From the NCBI RefSeq assembly GCF_014201875.1, contig NZ_JACHFL010000002.1:1-64000 (forward strand): a stretch of 64,000 nt of DNA. The letters run 5' to 3'. The stretch comes from Deinococcus humi. GTDB lineage: Bacteria; Deinococcota; Deinococci; Deinococcales; Deinococcaceae. The position numbers and the translations under genes are program-made. The notes beneath the pieces were generated by a model. The model was not told the origin of the DNA. It did not search any database and saw only the letters and a list, made by a program, of their open reading frames with translations. This document shows, piece by piece, positions 1 through 8,107 of this stretch. Numbering within the stretch: the first letter of the stretch is position 1; every line of letters begins with the position of its first letter.

Positions 1-95
<95 letters not shown>

Positions 96-151
96 ACATC
101 GCTCCGCACTGCTTGTTCTTCCCTCGCAAGAGGCTTTTCATCATCTGCCCT

Positions 152-186
152 AGCGCCCCCAACTTTTGTTGGGGGCGCTTCTTTGG
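152..186 (+). terminator. Intrinsic terminator of the 16S rRNA transcript
   Basis: Perfect 12-bp inverted repeat, AGCGCCCCCAAC at 152-163 and its complement at 168-179, with a TTTT loop, followed by a T-rich tract (TTCTTTGGGTT). It closes the 16S transcript and lies between the convergent 16S and carD-like genes. Confidence 0.85.
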
Positions 187-195
187 GTTGTTGTG

Positions 196-702
196 TCATT
201 CATTGTGGGGGTTTTCGTTCCAGGCCCTTTCGAGGAAGCGCTGTACTTGCACAGCATTGTGGTCCGCCAAACCACTGACCTCCTGCTCCAGTAATTTAAT
301 GGCCCGCCGGAAAGCCTGTCGGTCCAGATCGGGAAGTCCCCGTTCAACATTCCAGTGCCGTAACTTGCACGTCAGGACAGCCAGTTCCAGTGGGTTGCCA
401 CTAGCTAGCATCTCGGTAACCAAACGTTGGCGGGCGGCCCACTGGTGTGGGAGGTCCAGCGTGCTGTCCTGCAATCGGGCCAGCAATTCAGGCAGATCGT
501 TCTCGGTCAGTGCGGCGCGCATTCCAGCACTTTGCGGCGCAGCCACCGGGACGTAGGCGCGGCTGGCCGTATGCGAGAACTGAATCTCGTAGTATTCATG
601 GGTGGCTTCTCCTACAGGCCGCTGGCAAGTCCCTCTGATCATTCCAAGGCCGTAAGGTGGCAGCACTACACGGTCACCGGGTGCAAAGGTCGAGTGCTTC
701 AA
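196..702 (-). CDS. CarD/CdnL-family transcriptional regulator
   Basis: 168 aa. Residues about 5-65 form a CarD/CdnL RNA-polymerase-interacting domain, with the family signature GDRVVLPPYGLGMI near residues 9-22; the rest is predicted helical, as in the DNA-binding half of CdnL. Family members bind the RNAP beta subunit and stabilise open complexes, often at rRNA promoters. The start is TTG, chosen because AGGAGG lies 7 nt upstream and the protein then begins exactly at the domain. It converges on the 16S gene; whether it acts on that rRNA transcript is inference. The family call is secure; the specific role is not shown. Confidence 0.88.
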   Translation of the reverse strand: MKHSTFAPGDRVVLPPYGLGMIRGTCQRPVGEATHEYYEIQFSHTASRAYVPVAAPQSAGMRAALTENDLPELLARLQDSTLDLPHQWAARQRLVTEMLASGNPLELAVLTCKLRHWNVERGLPDLDRQAFRRAIKLLEQEVSGLADHNAVQVQRFLERAWNENPHNE

Positions 703-1113
703 CGTGGCGCCTCCTGCTGTCCAATTAGACGGTGAACATGCGTTTGCCTTCCCATAGTCTCCAATGCCTGATTGCCCTAGATCAACCTCACCAGGGAAGT
801 AAATCCGACACGAGACAGCTGGGACGTCTAGGCCGCGTTCTCTTATTGAACAGATATGTCATCTGATCGCCTGCTCCGTCCCATCTTGATTGTGGTGCAT
901 ATATTACAGTTTAGTTCACAAGGGTGAGAAATGCACGCGCTTCGACCCAGCCTGGAGATGGAGTTCGTAAAAAGCTCCCTGTGACTGTCCACCGGGTTCA
1001 TAGGCAAGAGAGACAGACAGAGACTTCTGAATGAAGCCCAGGCAGCTTCTGGGCCGACTGGGCTTCTAAAAAGAACTTCGGAAACATCGCAGGGGAGAAC
1101 TCTACGCTGACAG
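703..1113. other. 411-bp intergenic region with a possible short transcript
   Basis: No convincing gene. It lies upstream of carD and downstream of HU. On the + strand a promoter-like pair (TTGATT near 884, TTTAGT 18 nt later) precedes a 16-codon ORF starting at the ATG in AAATGCACGC near 930, and a 9-bp inverted repeat, GAAGCCCAG (1033-1041) with CTGGGCTTC (1058-1066), lies further on without a T-run. This could be a small RNA or micro-ORF, but nothing confirms it. Confidence 0.3.
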
Positions 1114-1458
1114 TTAGAGTGTCCCTTTGAGGGTGCTGGCCACTTTGAAACGGATCTTCTTGCCAGCGGGGATGGTGATCTTCTGGTTGGTGCCGGGGCG
1201 AACGCCCGTCCGCGCCGCAGTTTGCGTGACGCTTAAGGTACCCAGACCAGGCAGGCCGACGCTCTGACCGCCTTGCAAGGCCGCAACCACACTGGAGAGG
1301 ACTGCAGCCACCGCTTCGCCCGCCTGCTTCTTATTCAGGCTGGTTTTGTCGGCTACGATGTCGATGATCTGGGTCTTTGCAATCTTGTTGCTTGCGCTCC
1401 TAGTGGGCGCACCTTTGGCGGCGGGTTTCTTAGCGGCGGGTTTGGAGCTCTTTGCCAT
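1114..1458 (-). CDS. hup: HU-family nucleoid protein with basic N-terminal tail
   Basis: 114 aa. Residues about 28-114 are a full HU/IHF fold: helical dimerisation part ([20 protein letters not shown]), the [10 protein letters not shown] strand turn, and the DNA-binding arm containing [19 protein letters not shown]. The first about 27 residues are Lys/Ala/Pro/Ser-rich, a histone-H1-like tail typical of Deinococcus HU and absent from E. coli HU. The ATG is preferred over a TTG two codons earlier because AGGAGG sits 7 nt before the ATG but overlaps the TTG region too closely. HU compacts the nucleoid and is regarded as essential in D. radiodurans. Confidence 0.95.
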   Translation of the reverse strand: MAKSSKPAAKKPAAKGAPTRSASNKIAKTQIIDIVADKTSLNKKQAGEAVAAVLSSVVAALQGGQSVGLPGLGTLSVTQTAARTGVRPGTNQKITIPAGKKIRFKVASTLKGTL

Positions 1459-1503
1459 GTGCAAACCTCCTGATTGGGACTGAGCTGTTGTTGGCTCAAA
1501 TGC

Positions 1504-1531
1504 ACCTTAACACACATTAACCTATCGTCAA
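1504..1531 (-). promoter_or_regulatory. Sigma-70-type promoter of the HU gene
   Basis: On the minus strand TTGACG (1531-1526) is followed after 16 nt by TAAGGT (1509-1504). This would start transcription about 40 nt before the HU ATG and give a leader carrying the AGGAGG site, in contrast to the many leaderless genes of the window. Confidence 0.55.
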
Positions 1532-1662
1532 GGCTCGAATTTGACGTCACCCATTGTCTTTTCGTCGTCCCGTGCTGTTCCTCGGCGGACAAAAAGGAGC
1601 TTGTGGATCAATAAATCTCATGCCAGACGTAATATTTTTATGTATACAAGATGAACCTAAAA

Positions 1663-2445
1663 TTAAGATGATGTCGGTTTGACTGACTTGAGATTCAGGA
1701 CTCGTGTCTGCCCGGATAGCGCTTCAAAGGTCCAGAGCCTTCCTCGCAGAGCTTCGCCCACGCCACCCAAAACTTTGAGCGCTTCCTGAGCCATCAGGCT
1801 GCCGGTTAAGTTGGGGACGGGGCCCAGGACTCCTGTTTCCTCACAGGAGGGACCCTCTCCTGGAGTGGGGAACAGGTCACGTAGGCCCAAATAGGGTCCA
1901 AACACGCTGACCATGCCACTGCTGCCGCCCGCCGCGCCCCAGACCCATTCGCGTCCGGCTCGCATGCAGGCGTCGGCAATAGCGTAGCGCGTCTCGAAAT
2001 TGTCGCTGGCATCTGCGACGAGCGTCATGCTGGGAATCAGGCGGTCCAAACCAGCGCTGTCCAGTCTGGGCGCTGTCTGGACCTGAACAAAGGGATTAAG
2101 CGCCTGCGCCCGGGCGGCCGCAATCTCGGCTTTGGGGCGGCCCAGGTCGGCAGCCGTGAAAAGGGTCTGACGGTGCAGGTTGCTCACGCCTACCGTGTCA
2201 CCGTCTGCAATCACTAGCCGCCCCACGCCTGCTCCAGCCAGCTGCAGAACGACTGGGCCGCCCAGTCCGCCCGCACCCACAACCAGTACGCTTGAGCTCC
2301 GCAGCCGCTCCTGTGCCCCGGCCTCCAGCCATTCCGGAACGAGCAGTTGCCGCGAGTAACGGCGCAGTTCCTCTCGGGAGAGTTCCTGAGACGCCTGCCC
2401 CAGGGGCTCTTCCAGCACCTGGGCTCTGCTTTCACCAGTGGTCAT
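1663..2445 (-). CDS. ThiF/MoeB/HesA-family E1-like adenylyltransferase
   Basis: 260 aa. An N-terminal helix with RYSRQLLVPEW leads into the nucleotide-binding motif GAGGLGGPVV, then ADGDTVGVSNLHRQ, the standard order of ThiF/MoeB proteins that adenylate the C terminus of a ubiquitin-like sulfur carrier (ThiS or MoaD). A single cysteine region, PSCEETGVLGPV, matches the catalytic-loop position, but the paired CxxC zinc ligands of classical MoeB are not seen. The sulfur carrier partner is not in the window, so thiamine versus molybdopterin (a mobA lies at 35.5 kb) cannot be decided. The ATG is chosen because TACACT lies 7 nt upstream, the leaderless pattern. Divergent from plsY. Confidence 0.85.
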   Translation of the reverse strand: MTTGESRAQVLEEPLGQASQELSREELRRYSRQLLVPEWLEAGAQERLRSSSVLVVGAGGLGGPVVLQLAGAGVGRLVIADGDTVGVSNLHRQTLFTAADLGRPKAEIAAARAQALNPFVQVQTAPRLDSAGLDRLIPSMTLVADASDNFETRYAIADACMRAGREWVWGAAGGSSGMVSVFGPYLGLRDLFPTPGEGPSCEETGVLGPVPNLTGSLMAQEALKVLGGVGEALRGRLWTFEALSGQTRVLNLKSVKPTSS

Positions 2446-2622
2446 CGTGCCGAGTGTAATGGAGGCGGGACAGAGGAGAGGCGTTCCACTCACAGTCTCG
2501 GCGCTTTTAGAACGCTGTCTGAGGCGATTGCGAGGCACAGGACTCGCCGCCTGACGTGCCCTGTGTTCGGATGGCGGATCAGCGCCTCCAGCGCGTCTTT
2601 GCTGCCCTACAATGCGGCCCGT

Positions 2623-3201
2623 ATGTTAGCCCTGCTGGTTGCCGTCCTGTCCTATCTTCTGGGGTCGCTGGTCACAGGCGTGCTCTATTCGCGGGCGCAT
2701 GGGAACGACATCCTTGGGCGTGACCTGCCAGGCGGCAGCGGCACTTACCGGCAGTTCGGGCGTAACGCCGCCATTCTGGTGACCGCTGGGGATATCCTTA
2801 AAGGTGCGCTGGCCGTGCTGCTGGCCCGGGCGCTGGCCCCTGAACTGACGTGGCTGGCCACCCTGGCGGTGGTGCTAGGCCACTGTTACCCGCTGTACTT
2901 CCGTTTCCGGGGCGGCGGCGGCATCGCTCCCCTGATGGGTGCCCTGCTGGTGTCCGCTCCGCTGACCCTGCTGGGTATGCTGGCTGTTGCGCTGGCGCTG
3001 ATTCCGCTGTACCGGGTGACCCTGCAGGGTCACCTGAAGCTGAATGCCGTCCCATTTGCGACCGCCGTCGCCGTGCCGGTGGGGCTGCTGCTGAGCCTGC
3101 GCGAGGGCGGTCTGGCCGATCTGGTTGCTGGGGGGGCGGCCATGGCCGTGCGGGCCATTCATCTGCTGGCCTTTCCAGTGGCACAGGGGCCTAAAACATG
3201 A
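2623..3201 (+). CDS. PlsY-like glycerol-3-phosphate acyltransferase, divergent motifs
   Basis: 192 aa, hydrophobic throughout with about five membrane segments. The PlsY pattern is recognisable: GSGTYRQFG followed by AGDILKG stands in for the canonical SGNxGATN...R.G block, and GHCYPLYFRFRGGGG stands in for GHxxPxFxxFKGGKG. The lysine of GGKG is replaced by glycine and the GATN part is lost, so normal acyl-phosphate:glycerol-3-phosphate acyltransferase activity is uncertain. The ATG is chosen because a TACAAT -10 box ends 9 nt before it and upstream reading would run into the divergent ThiF-type gene. Its stop overlaps the start of the next gene (ATGA), so the two are translationally coupled. 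Confidence 0.75.
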   Translation: MLALLVAVLSYLLGSLVTGVLYSRAHGNDILGRDLPGGSGTYRQFGRNAAILVTAGDILKGALAVLLARALAPELTWLATLAVVLGHCYPLYFRFRGGGGIAPLMGALLVSAPLTLLGMLAVALALIPLYRVTLQGHLKLNAVPFATAVAVPVGLLLSLREGGLADLVAGGAAMAVRAIHLLAFPVAQGPKT

Positions 3202-5339
3202 GGCGTTTGCGGGGCGCAGGGATGGACTGGCGCGTGACCCGTTTGGTCCTGGGTCTGCTGCCTGGGCTGCTTTGGACGGCGGCAGGGGCGGTTCCGGTGC
3301 TTGAGGGCCGCACGTTGCGCTATGAAGACGGTTCCAGGCTGGTCTGGCAGCGCAACTATCCGGCAGCGCTGGGTGAGCTGAGCGGCCCGTTGGAGGTGGG
3401 CGACGTGACCTATCTGGGCGTGGGGCCGAAAGTGTACGCCTACACGGCGCAGGGCCGGGTGCTGGGCCGTGCGGATCTTCCTGGCCCAGTGACTTCCCTG
3501 GACGCGTCCGGAGGGGTGGTCCGCGTGACCACCGGCGGGGACGGCTACGCCGAGCGCTTCACACTGTCCGGTGACGCTGCCGGACTCAGCGTGCAGGAAC
3601 GGGTGGTCTTTCCCCCAGACCCCGCGGTGACGCAGTGGCTGTTGCGCGCGGCCCAGGCGGTGCCTGAAGAGGGGGTGCAGGCGGCGGCCAGCGAGGATCC
3701 CACCAATCCCTTTCTGCTCCTGCGGCTGGCCGGGCAGCGCCGTGAGGCGGGCGACAGCTACGCGGCCCTCAGCACCGTGCGCCGCGCGCTGGGGACCAGC
3801 CTCCCGTTCCCAGCGTGGGTACAACTGGCCGCGCGGCTGGACACGGCGGGATATCCAGCCGCTGCCGATCTGGCTCTTGACCGCGCCCGCCGGGACGCCG
3901 CCGGGCGGGGTCTGGACCCGGATGTGCCGGTCAGCCGGGCAGCGCTGAGTGCCTACGGCAATCCCAGCGCGTACCTGGGCACGTTGCTGGCCCAGAACCG
4001 GCTGGCCCGCGCCGCCGCCTGGATCGGCTACCTGCGTGAGCTGCACCCGCGTTTCGAGGGTGGACCAGCGCTGTACGCACGCTACGCGGGCATTCTGGAA
4101 GCCCAGGGCCGCGCCGGCGAGGCCGAGGAGTGGCGGCAATTCTCGCGCTCGCTGCGCACCGGCACCCTCTACAACCTCGGGGCAGGGGGACTGGACACTG
4201 TGCGGGACGCTGCCCGCTTCCTGGCCCTGGCATTGTTGCTCAGCCTGGGCGCGGCCCTGATCGTGCTCATGGTGCGGGCGTGGCAAGCCCAGGGGCAGGC
4301 CACCGTGCCTCTGGGCGGACGTTTCCTGTCGTGGTTGCGCCGCCCGCTGGCACGTTCACGCCAGATCTCGGTGGCATATGCCTCCCTGAGCGAGCGTTTC
4401 CTGCTGACCCTGTTGCTGGCCGGACTGGTGGTTTCGCTGGGCGGCTGGCAATGGGCCAATCTGGCCGGTGCAGCGCTGAGAAGTCCGGCGCTGAACATCG
4501 GCACCTACGGGGGGGGCTGGGCCGGGGCGGGGCTGGGAGACCTGAACCTGCGCCCTGGCCCCGACAGCGCCCTGTTGACCGGGCTGGCGTCGCAACTGGA
4601 CGGCGACGACTCATTGGCCCGTCAGATCTACACGGCGGCTCTGCCCGACGCCTGCGCGCTGAACAACCTGGGCGCGATTTCGCAGGCCCGTGGCGACGAG
4701 GCGCAGGCCCGTGAGCAGTACCGCGCCGCACTGTCGGCCCGACCTGATCTGCGGGCTCCCGCCTTCAACCTGGGTCTGAATCCGGGCACGCCGGACACCA
4801 GCTTTCAGCGCACCTACCGTCCTGGCCAGCCCCGGCTGTGCTACCCGGACCAGCGCAGCCTGACCCGCGCTGTGACCGGTGACCTGAGCGTGACCCTGCG
4901 CCAGGCACTGCTCAATCCTGCGCAGGTGCTGAATCCCATGCCGGGCCGCAGCGCCCGCCTGGGCTGGGCACTGCTGGGCACGGCCCTGCTGTGTGCCCTG
5001 ATGGCCCTCTCGATGTTGTTGCCACGCACGGCGCTGACCCCGGCGCAGGCCCGCGCACCACTGGTTCGGGGCCTGGCCCTGCTGCTGCCCGGCAGCGGCT
5101 TGATGAACAGCCCATGGGGGGGCATGTTACTCCTGGCCTGGTCGGCGGTGCTCTCGGCCCTGGCACCGTGGAGCGGCCTGGTGACGTTCCCGGCCCTGCC
5201 GCTGCTGGCCTCTGGCGCGCTGCAGAGTGCCCTGGTCGGCGTCCTTGCCGCCATTTACATTCTGAACACCATCATCCTGCTCACCGCCGAGGTGCGCCAT
5301 TACCGTCAGCAACGCTGGAGAGCGCACGCGGACCACTGA
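3198..5339 (+). CDS. Large membrane protein with TPR-like repeats
   Basis: 713 aa, family not recognised. A signal peptide or anchor (about residues 9-30) is followed by a beta-rich segment (to about 130) and alanine-rich helical pairs resembling TPRs (about 145-320). Then come a membrane segment near 340-360 and another near 400-420. A second soluble part contains a TPR-like unit (CALNNLGAISQARGDEAQAREQYRAAL split over two helices near 485-515), and several C-terminal membrane segments follow (about 595-700). It is coupled by ATGA overlap to the PlsY-like gene, suggesting a joint role at the membrane, perhaps as a scaffold in lipid or envelope assembly; that role is inference. Its own start is supported only by the overlap. 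Confidence 0.75.
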   Translation: MRRLRGAGMDWRVTRLVLGLLPGLLWTAAGAVPVLEGRTLRYEDGSRLVWQRNYPAALGELSGPLEVGDVTYLGVGPKVYAYTAQGRVLGRADLPGPVTSLDASGGVVRVTTGGDGYAERFTLSGDAAGLSVQERVVFPPDPAVTQWLLRAAQAVPEEGVQAAASEDPTNPFLLLRLAGQRREAGDSYAALSTVRRALGTSLPFPAWVQLAARLDTAGYPAAADLALDRARRDAAGRGLDPDVPVSRAALSAYGNPSAYLGTLLAQNRLARAAAWIGYLRELHPRFEGGPALYARYAGILEAQGRAGEAEEWRQFSRSLRTGTLYNLGAGGLDTVRDAARFLALALLLSLGAALIVLMVRAWQAQGQATVPLGGRFLSWLRRPLARSRQISVAYASLSERFLLTLLLAGLVVSLGGWQWANLAGAALRSPALNIGTYGGGWAGAGLGDLNLRPGPDSALLTGLASQLDGDDSLARQIYTAALPDACALNNLGAISQARGDEAQAREQYRAALSARPDLRAPAFNLGLNPGTPDTSFQRTYRPGQPRLCYPDQRSLTRAVTGDLSVTLRQALLNPAQVLNPMPGRSARLGWALLGTALLCALMALSMLLPRTALTPAQARAPLVRGLALLLPGSGLMNSPWGGMLLLAWSAVLSALAPWSGLVTFPALPLLASGALQSALVGVLAAIYILNTIILLTAEVRHYRQQRWRAHADH

Positions 5340-5477
5340 GAGATCTGGGCGTGGCTATTTTTGACCGCCGGAAATGTGAGCTACGGGCCAGAATTGACGC
5401 CGCATTTAAGAAGCAGCCCACGTTCGGCCCGCATGGTGTACCATGTGAGCCATGCTTTCCCCAGGAGAACTCCTTTA

Positions 5478-5861
5478 GTGCAACTTGATTCTGGCGCGGT
5501 GGCCGAGGGCCGCGTAACCCGTGTGACCGATTTCGGCGCGTTTATCCAGTTCGAGAACGGTGAGACTGGCCTCGTCCATATCTCGCAGATCGCACACTCG
5601 TTCGTGCGTAATATCCACGATCATGTGCGGGAAGGCGAGAACATTGAGGTCAAGGTGCTGGGCCGCGATGAACGCGGGCGTCTTGACCTGTCGATCAAAG
5701 AACTGCTCGAAGAGCCCGAGGAAGTGCCGCGTCCGCGCGCCATCGGACGGCAGAGTCCACAGTTCGAGGCCAAGCTGCGCTCGTTCATGCGTGACGCCAA
5801 GGAACGCACGACGACTGGTGGCCCCAAGAAGCCGGGCAGCGGCGGCAAGCGCAAGAAGTAA
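5478..5861 (+). CDS. S1 RNA-binding domain protein (YabR-like)
   Basis: 127 aa. Residues about 3-75 form one S1 OB-fold domain: GRVTRVTDFGAFIQF, then GLVHISQIAH and VKVLGRDERGRLDLSIK. The remaining about 50 residues are basic and disordered, ending in a Gly/Lys tail. This architecture is that of general RNA-binding proteins such as Bacillus YabR/YugI, related to ribosomal protein S1 and polynucleotide phosphorylase domains. The GTG start is chosen because CAGGAGA precedes it by about 9 nt and the protein then opens directly on the S1 domain; longer upstream reading is unlike the family. Confidence 0.9.
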   Translation: MQLDSGAVAEGRVTRVTDFGAFIQFENGETGLVHISQIAHSFVRNIHDHVREGENIEVKVLGRDERGRLDLSIKELLEEPEEVPRPRAIGRQSPQFEAKLRSFMRDAKERTTTGGPKKPGSGGKRKK

Positions 5862-5875
5862 AATCAGGTTACGCT

Positions 5876-5906
5876 TTCCCGGTCCTCGCTGGCCGGGAGC
5901 TTTTTT
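5876..5906 (+). terminator. Terminator after the S1-domain gene
   Basis: Short GC stem CCCGG (5878-5882) with CCGGG (5893-5897), followed by AGC and a run of six T. It is well placed 15 nt after the stop codon of the S1-domain gene. Confidence 0.7.
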
Positions 5907-5956
5907 GGTCCAGAGCCTTTAACCGCTGTGTAACCGGACGGCGCCACACTGCGGCC

Positions 5957-7312
5957 ATGAAGAAGAATCTGTCCATCCTCGCCCTGTCAGGCACGCTGGC
6001 CCTCGGCGCGTTTGTGGGTTACGGCGTCAACGAACGGTCCGCTGCCCAGAGCGCCGCGTCCTCCTCGCAAAATGTTCAGGGTCAGATGGTGCCGGCCCTG
6101 GCAACGCCTCCTCAGACCCCACTAAACCAGAATTACGACGGGGGCCGCGCCCGCACCGAGTCCGAAACGAACACCGTGAACGTGGTCAAAGCGCGCCAGG
6201 GTGGGCTGGTCTACGTCAGCGTGACCGAGAAGGCCGACACCGCGTCCAATCCGCAGGCGCAGCTGCGTCAGCGTATGCAGGAGCAGATGCCGTTCGGCTT
6301 CCCGTTCGGCGACGGCAACAGCCCATTCGGTGAGGGGGGCGACGGTAGTGAAGGCACGCCTCAGCCCCAGACGGGCACCGGCAGCGGCTTTTTCGTGGAC
6401 AGCCGGGGCGATATCATCACCAACAACCATGTGGTGGACGGGGCCAGCGAGATCACCATTCGTGTCCACGGCGACAAGACCGAGTATAAGGCCAAGGTCA
6501 TTGCCCGCGCCCCTGATTTCGATCTGGCGCTGATCCGTCCTGAAGGTTTGCCGAAGAAGCTGATCCAGCCGATTCCGCTGGGCGACAGCAGCAAGCTGGA
6601 CGTGGGCTTGAAAGCGGTGGCGATGGGCGCCCCCTTCGGTCTGGATTTCAGCGTTTCCGAGGGAATCATTAGCAGCCTGGAGCGCACAGCCCCGGTGGGG
6701 ATGCAGGGCATCAAACAGAGCCTGATCCAGACCGATGCGGCCATCAACCCCGGGAACTCGGGCGGCCCGCTGCTGAACAGTTCCGGCGAGGTCATCGGCG
6801 TCAACACCCAGATCCTGACCGGTGGTGCCGGTCAGAGTGCGGGCGTGGGCTTCGCCATCCCGGTCAACACGGTCAAGAAGCTGCTACCCCAGCTCCAGGC
6901 CGGTCAGGGGGGCGTGGTGCAGCCGCCGCGGATGGGCATCAAGTTCACGGATGTCAGCGGCCTGACCGACGCGCAGCGCCAGGCTGCCGGCCTGCCCAAG
7001 AGTGGCGCGCTGGTGCAGGAAGTGGTTCCTGGCAGCCCCGCCGCCAACGCCAAACTTCAGGCGGGCAGCAACGACAGCATCAAGCTGACCAATCCGGCCA
7101 CCGGCCAGACCACGACGGTTTCCACCGACGGAGACCTGATCACGGCGGTAGACGGTCAGCCCATCACCGACGACAACAGCCTGCAGAGCGCCATCCTGGG
7201 CAAGAGCCTGGGCGACAGCGTGCGGCTGACCGTCAAGCGCGGAGGACAGACCCGCGAGGTCACGGTCAATCTGAGCGACGTGACCTTCCCAGAGCCCCAG
7301 GCGCAGCAGTAA
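5957..7312 (+). CDS. htrA: HtrA/DegP-family serine protease with PDZ domain
   Basis: 451 aa. An N-terminal membrane anchor or signal (residues about 5-24) and a low-complexity linker rich in Gly/Pro/Phe (about 95-140) lead to a trypsin-like domain with a complete catalytic triad: His158 in NNHVV, Asp189 in FDLALIR, and Ser268 in NPGNSGGPL. A single PDZ domain follows (about 330-440), including DGDLITAVDGQPI. HtrA proteases degrade or refold damaged envelope proteins, and Deinococcus encodes several. Upstream, CACACT lies 6 nt before the ATG with no Shine-Dalgarno site, suggesting a leaderless message. Activity is well supported by the intact triad. Confidence 0.94.
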   Translation: MKKNLSILALSGTLALGAFVGYGVNERSAAQSAASSSQNVQGQMVPALATPPQTPLNQNYDGGRARTESETNTVNVVKARQGGLVYVSVTEKADTASNPQAQLRQRMQEQMPFGFPFGDGNSPFGEGGDGSEGTPQPQTGTGSGFFVDSRGDIITNNHVVDGASEITIRVHGDKTEYKAKVIARAPDFDLALIRPEGLPKKLIQPIPLGDSSKLDVGLKAVAMGAPFGLDFSVSEGIISSLERTAPVGMQGIKQSLIQTDAAINPGNSGGPLLNSSGEVIGVNTQILTGGAGQSAGVGFAIPVNTVKKLLPQLQAGQGGVVQPPRMGIKFTDVSGLTDAQRQAAGLPKSGALVQEVVPGSPAANAKLQAGSNDSIKLTNPATGQTTTVSTDGDLITAVDGQPITDDNSLQSAILGKSLGDSVRLTVKRGGQTREVTVNLSDVTFPEPQAQQ

Positions 7313-7334
7313 GGGCAGGACAGAAGAAAAGTGC

Positions 7335-7366
7335 GGGGCAGGGGGTTGTGACCTCTGCCCCTTTTT
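7335..7366 (+). terminator. Terminator after htrA
   Basis: Inverted repeat GGGGCAG (7335-7341) with CTGCCCC (7355-7361), immediately followed by TTTTT. It lies 22 nt downstream of the htrA stop. Confidence 0.8.
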
Positions 7367-7436
7367 CACATACTTCTCCTATCCTTCCGGCTCTCACCTA
7401 CCAGCCGCGAGAGGGGAGGGGCGCTGCGCCCTGCGC

Positions 7437-7715
7437 CTAGCCGAACAGTGGGCCCAGATCAGTCATGGCCCCGGTGGGCGTCACAGGGCTGAAGACGTAG
7501 CTGCCGAAGACGGCCAGGAACTCGCTCCGGTTGAGCAGGCGCGTCTGTCCGCTGGGACCGGTGGCCTGCACGTGGCCGCCGCGCACGTTCAGGTGATACT
7601 CGCCCAGCTCGCGCACGCTGGCTTTCTTGCCCGTGCCAATGTGCAGCAGGGCGGTGACGCGGTATTCCTGACCGCCCCTGACGTTCAGGTAATTCAGCAG
7701 TTCGGCGGCGGTCAT
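7437..7715 (-). CDS. Small conserved-looking protein of unknown function
   Basis: 92 aa if begun at the ATG used here; a TTG 7 codons earlier would directly follow the stop of the upstream YbjQ-like gene. Family not recognised. The sequence repeats a short element, LNVRGG, near residues 10 and 43, separated by ALLHIGTGKKASVRELGEYH, and appears to be a small mixed alpha/beta fold with no signal or membrane segment. The gene is downstream of lysZ and the YbjQ-like gene on the same strand with tight spacing, so all three are probably co-transcribed. Start choice is uncertain because neither candidate has a clear ribosome-binding site. Confidence 0.65.
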   Translation of the reverse strand: MTAAELLNYLNVRGGQEYRVTALLHIGTGKKASVRELGEYHLNVRGGHVQATGPSGQTRLLNRSEFLAVFGSYVFSPVTPTGAMTDLGPLFG

Positions 7716-7737
7716 GGGGTGGCCATCAGGGAGCAAG

Positions 7738-8067
7738 TCAGCGCGGCTCCACCACGACCGCCGTGCCGTAGGCCAGCACCTCGGTCACACCGTCGGTGAT
7801 CTCGTTGGCGTCGTAGCGCATGGCGAGCACCGCGTTGGCCCCGCGTTGCTGGGCATGCTGGACCATCAGGTCATAGGCTTCCTGACGGGCTTTCTCGGCC
7901 AGTTCACTGTAAAGGGTGATGTTGCCGCCGAGAATGGTCTGCAGGGACGCGCCCAGATTGCCCAGCACGCTACGCGAGCGCACGGTCAGCCCGCGCACCA
8001 CGCCCAGCTGGCGGGTGACGCGGTAGCCTTCCAATTCGTTGGTGGTGGTGATCAACAGTTTCTCCAT
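7738..8067 (-). CDS. YbjQ/UPF0145-family protein
   Basis: 109 aa. It matches the YbjQ family along its whole length: LLITTTNELEGYRV at the start, VRGLTVRSRS, and the C-terminal RGANAVLAMRYDANEI followed by VLAYGTAVVV. Members form small pentameric assemblies and are sometimes called heavy-metal-binding, but no function is firmly established. The gene is 40 nt downstream of lysZ, on the same strand, and is followed closely by an unidentified small gene. The ATG begins the protein exactly at the family N terminus; a longer reading would cross the end of lysZ. Confidence 0.88.
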   Translation of the reverse strand: MEKLLITTTNELEGYRVTRQLGVVRGLTVRSRSVLGNLGASLQTILGGNITLYSELAEKARQEAYDLMVQHAQQRGANAVLAMRYDANEITDGVTEVLAYGTAVVVEPR

Positions 8068-8107
8068 GTGAGTCTTTACGCTCCGGTTCTCATCCCGGTT
8101 CCCATGG

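Noticed and set aside
3159..4286. Open frame of 375 codons on the minus strand opposite the TPR membrane protein
   Set aside because: Composition dominated by Arg, Gln and His with no motif; shadow of the coding strand.
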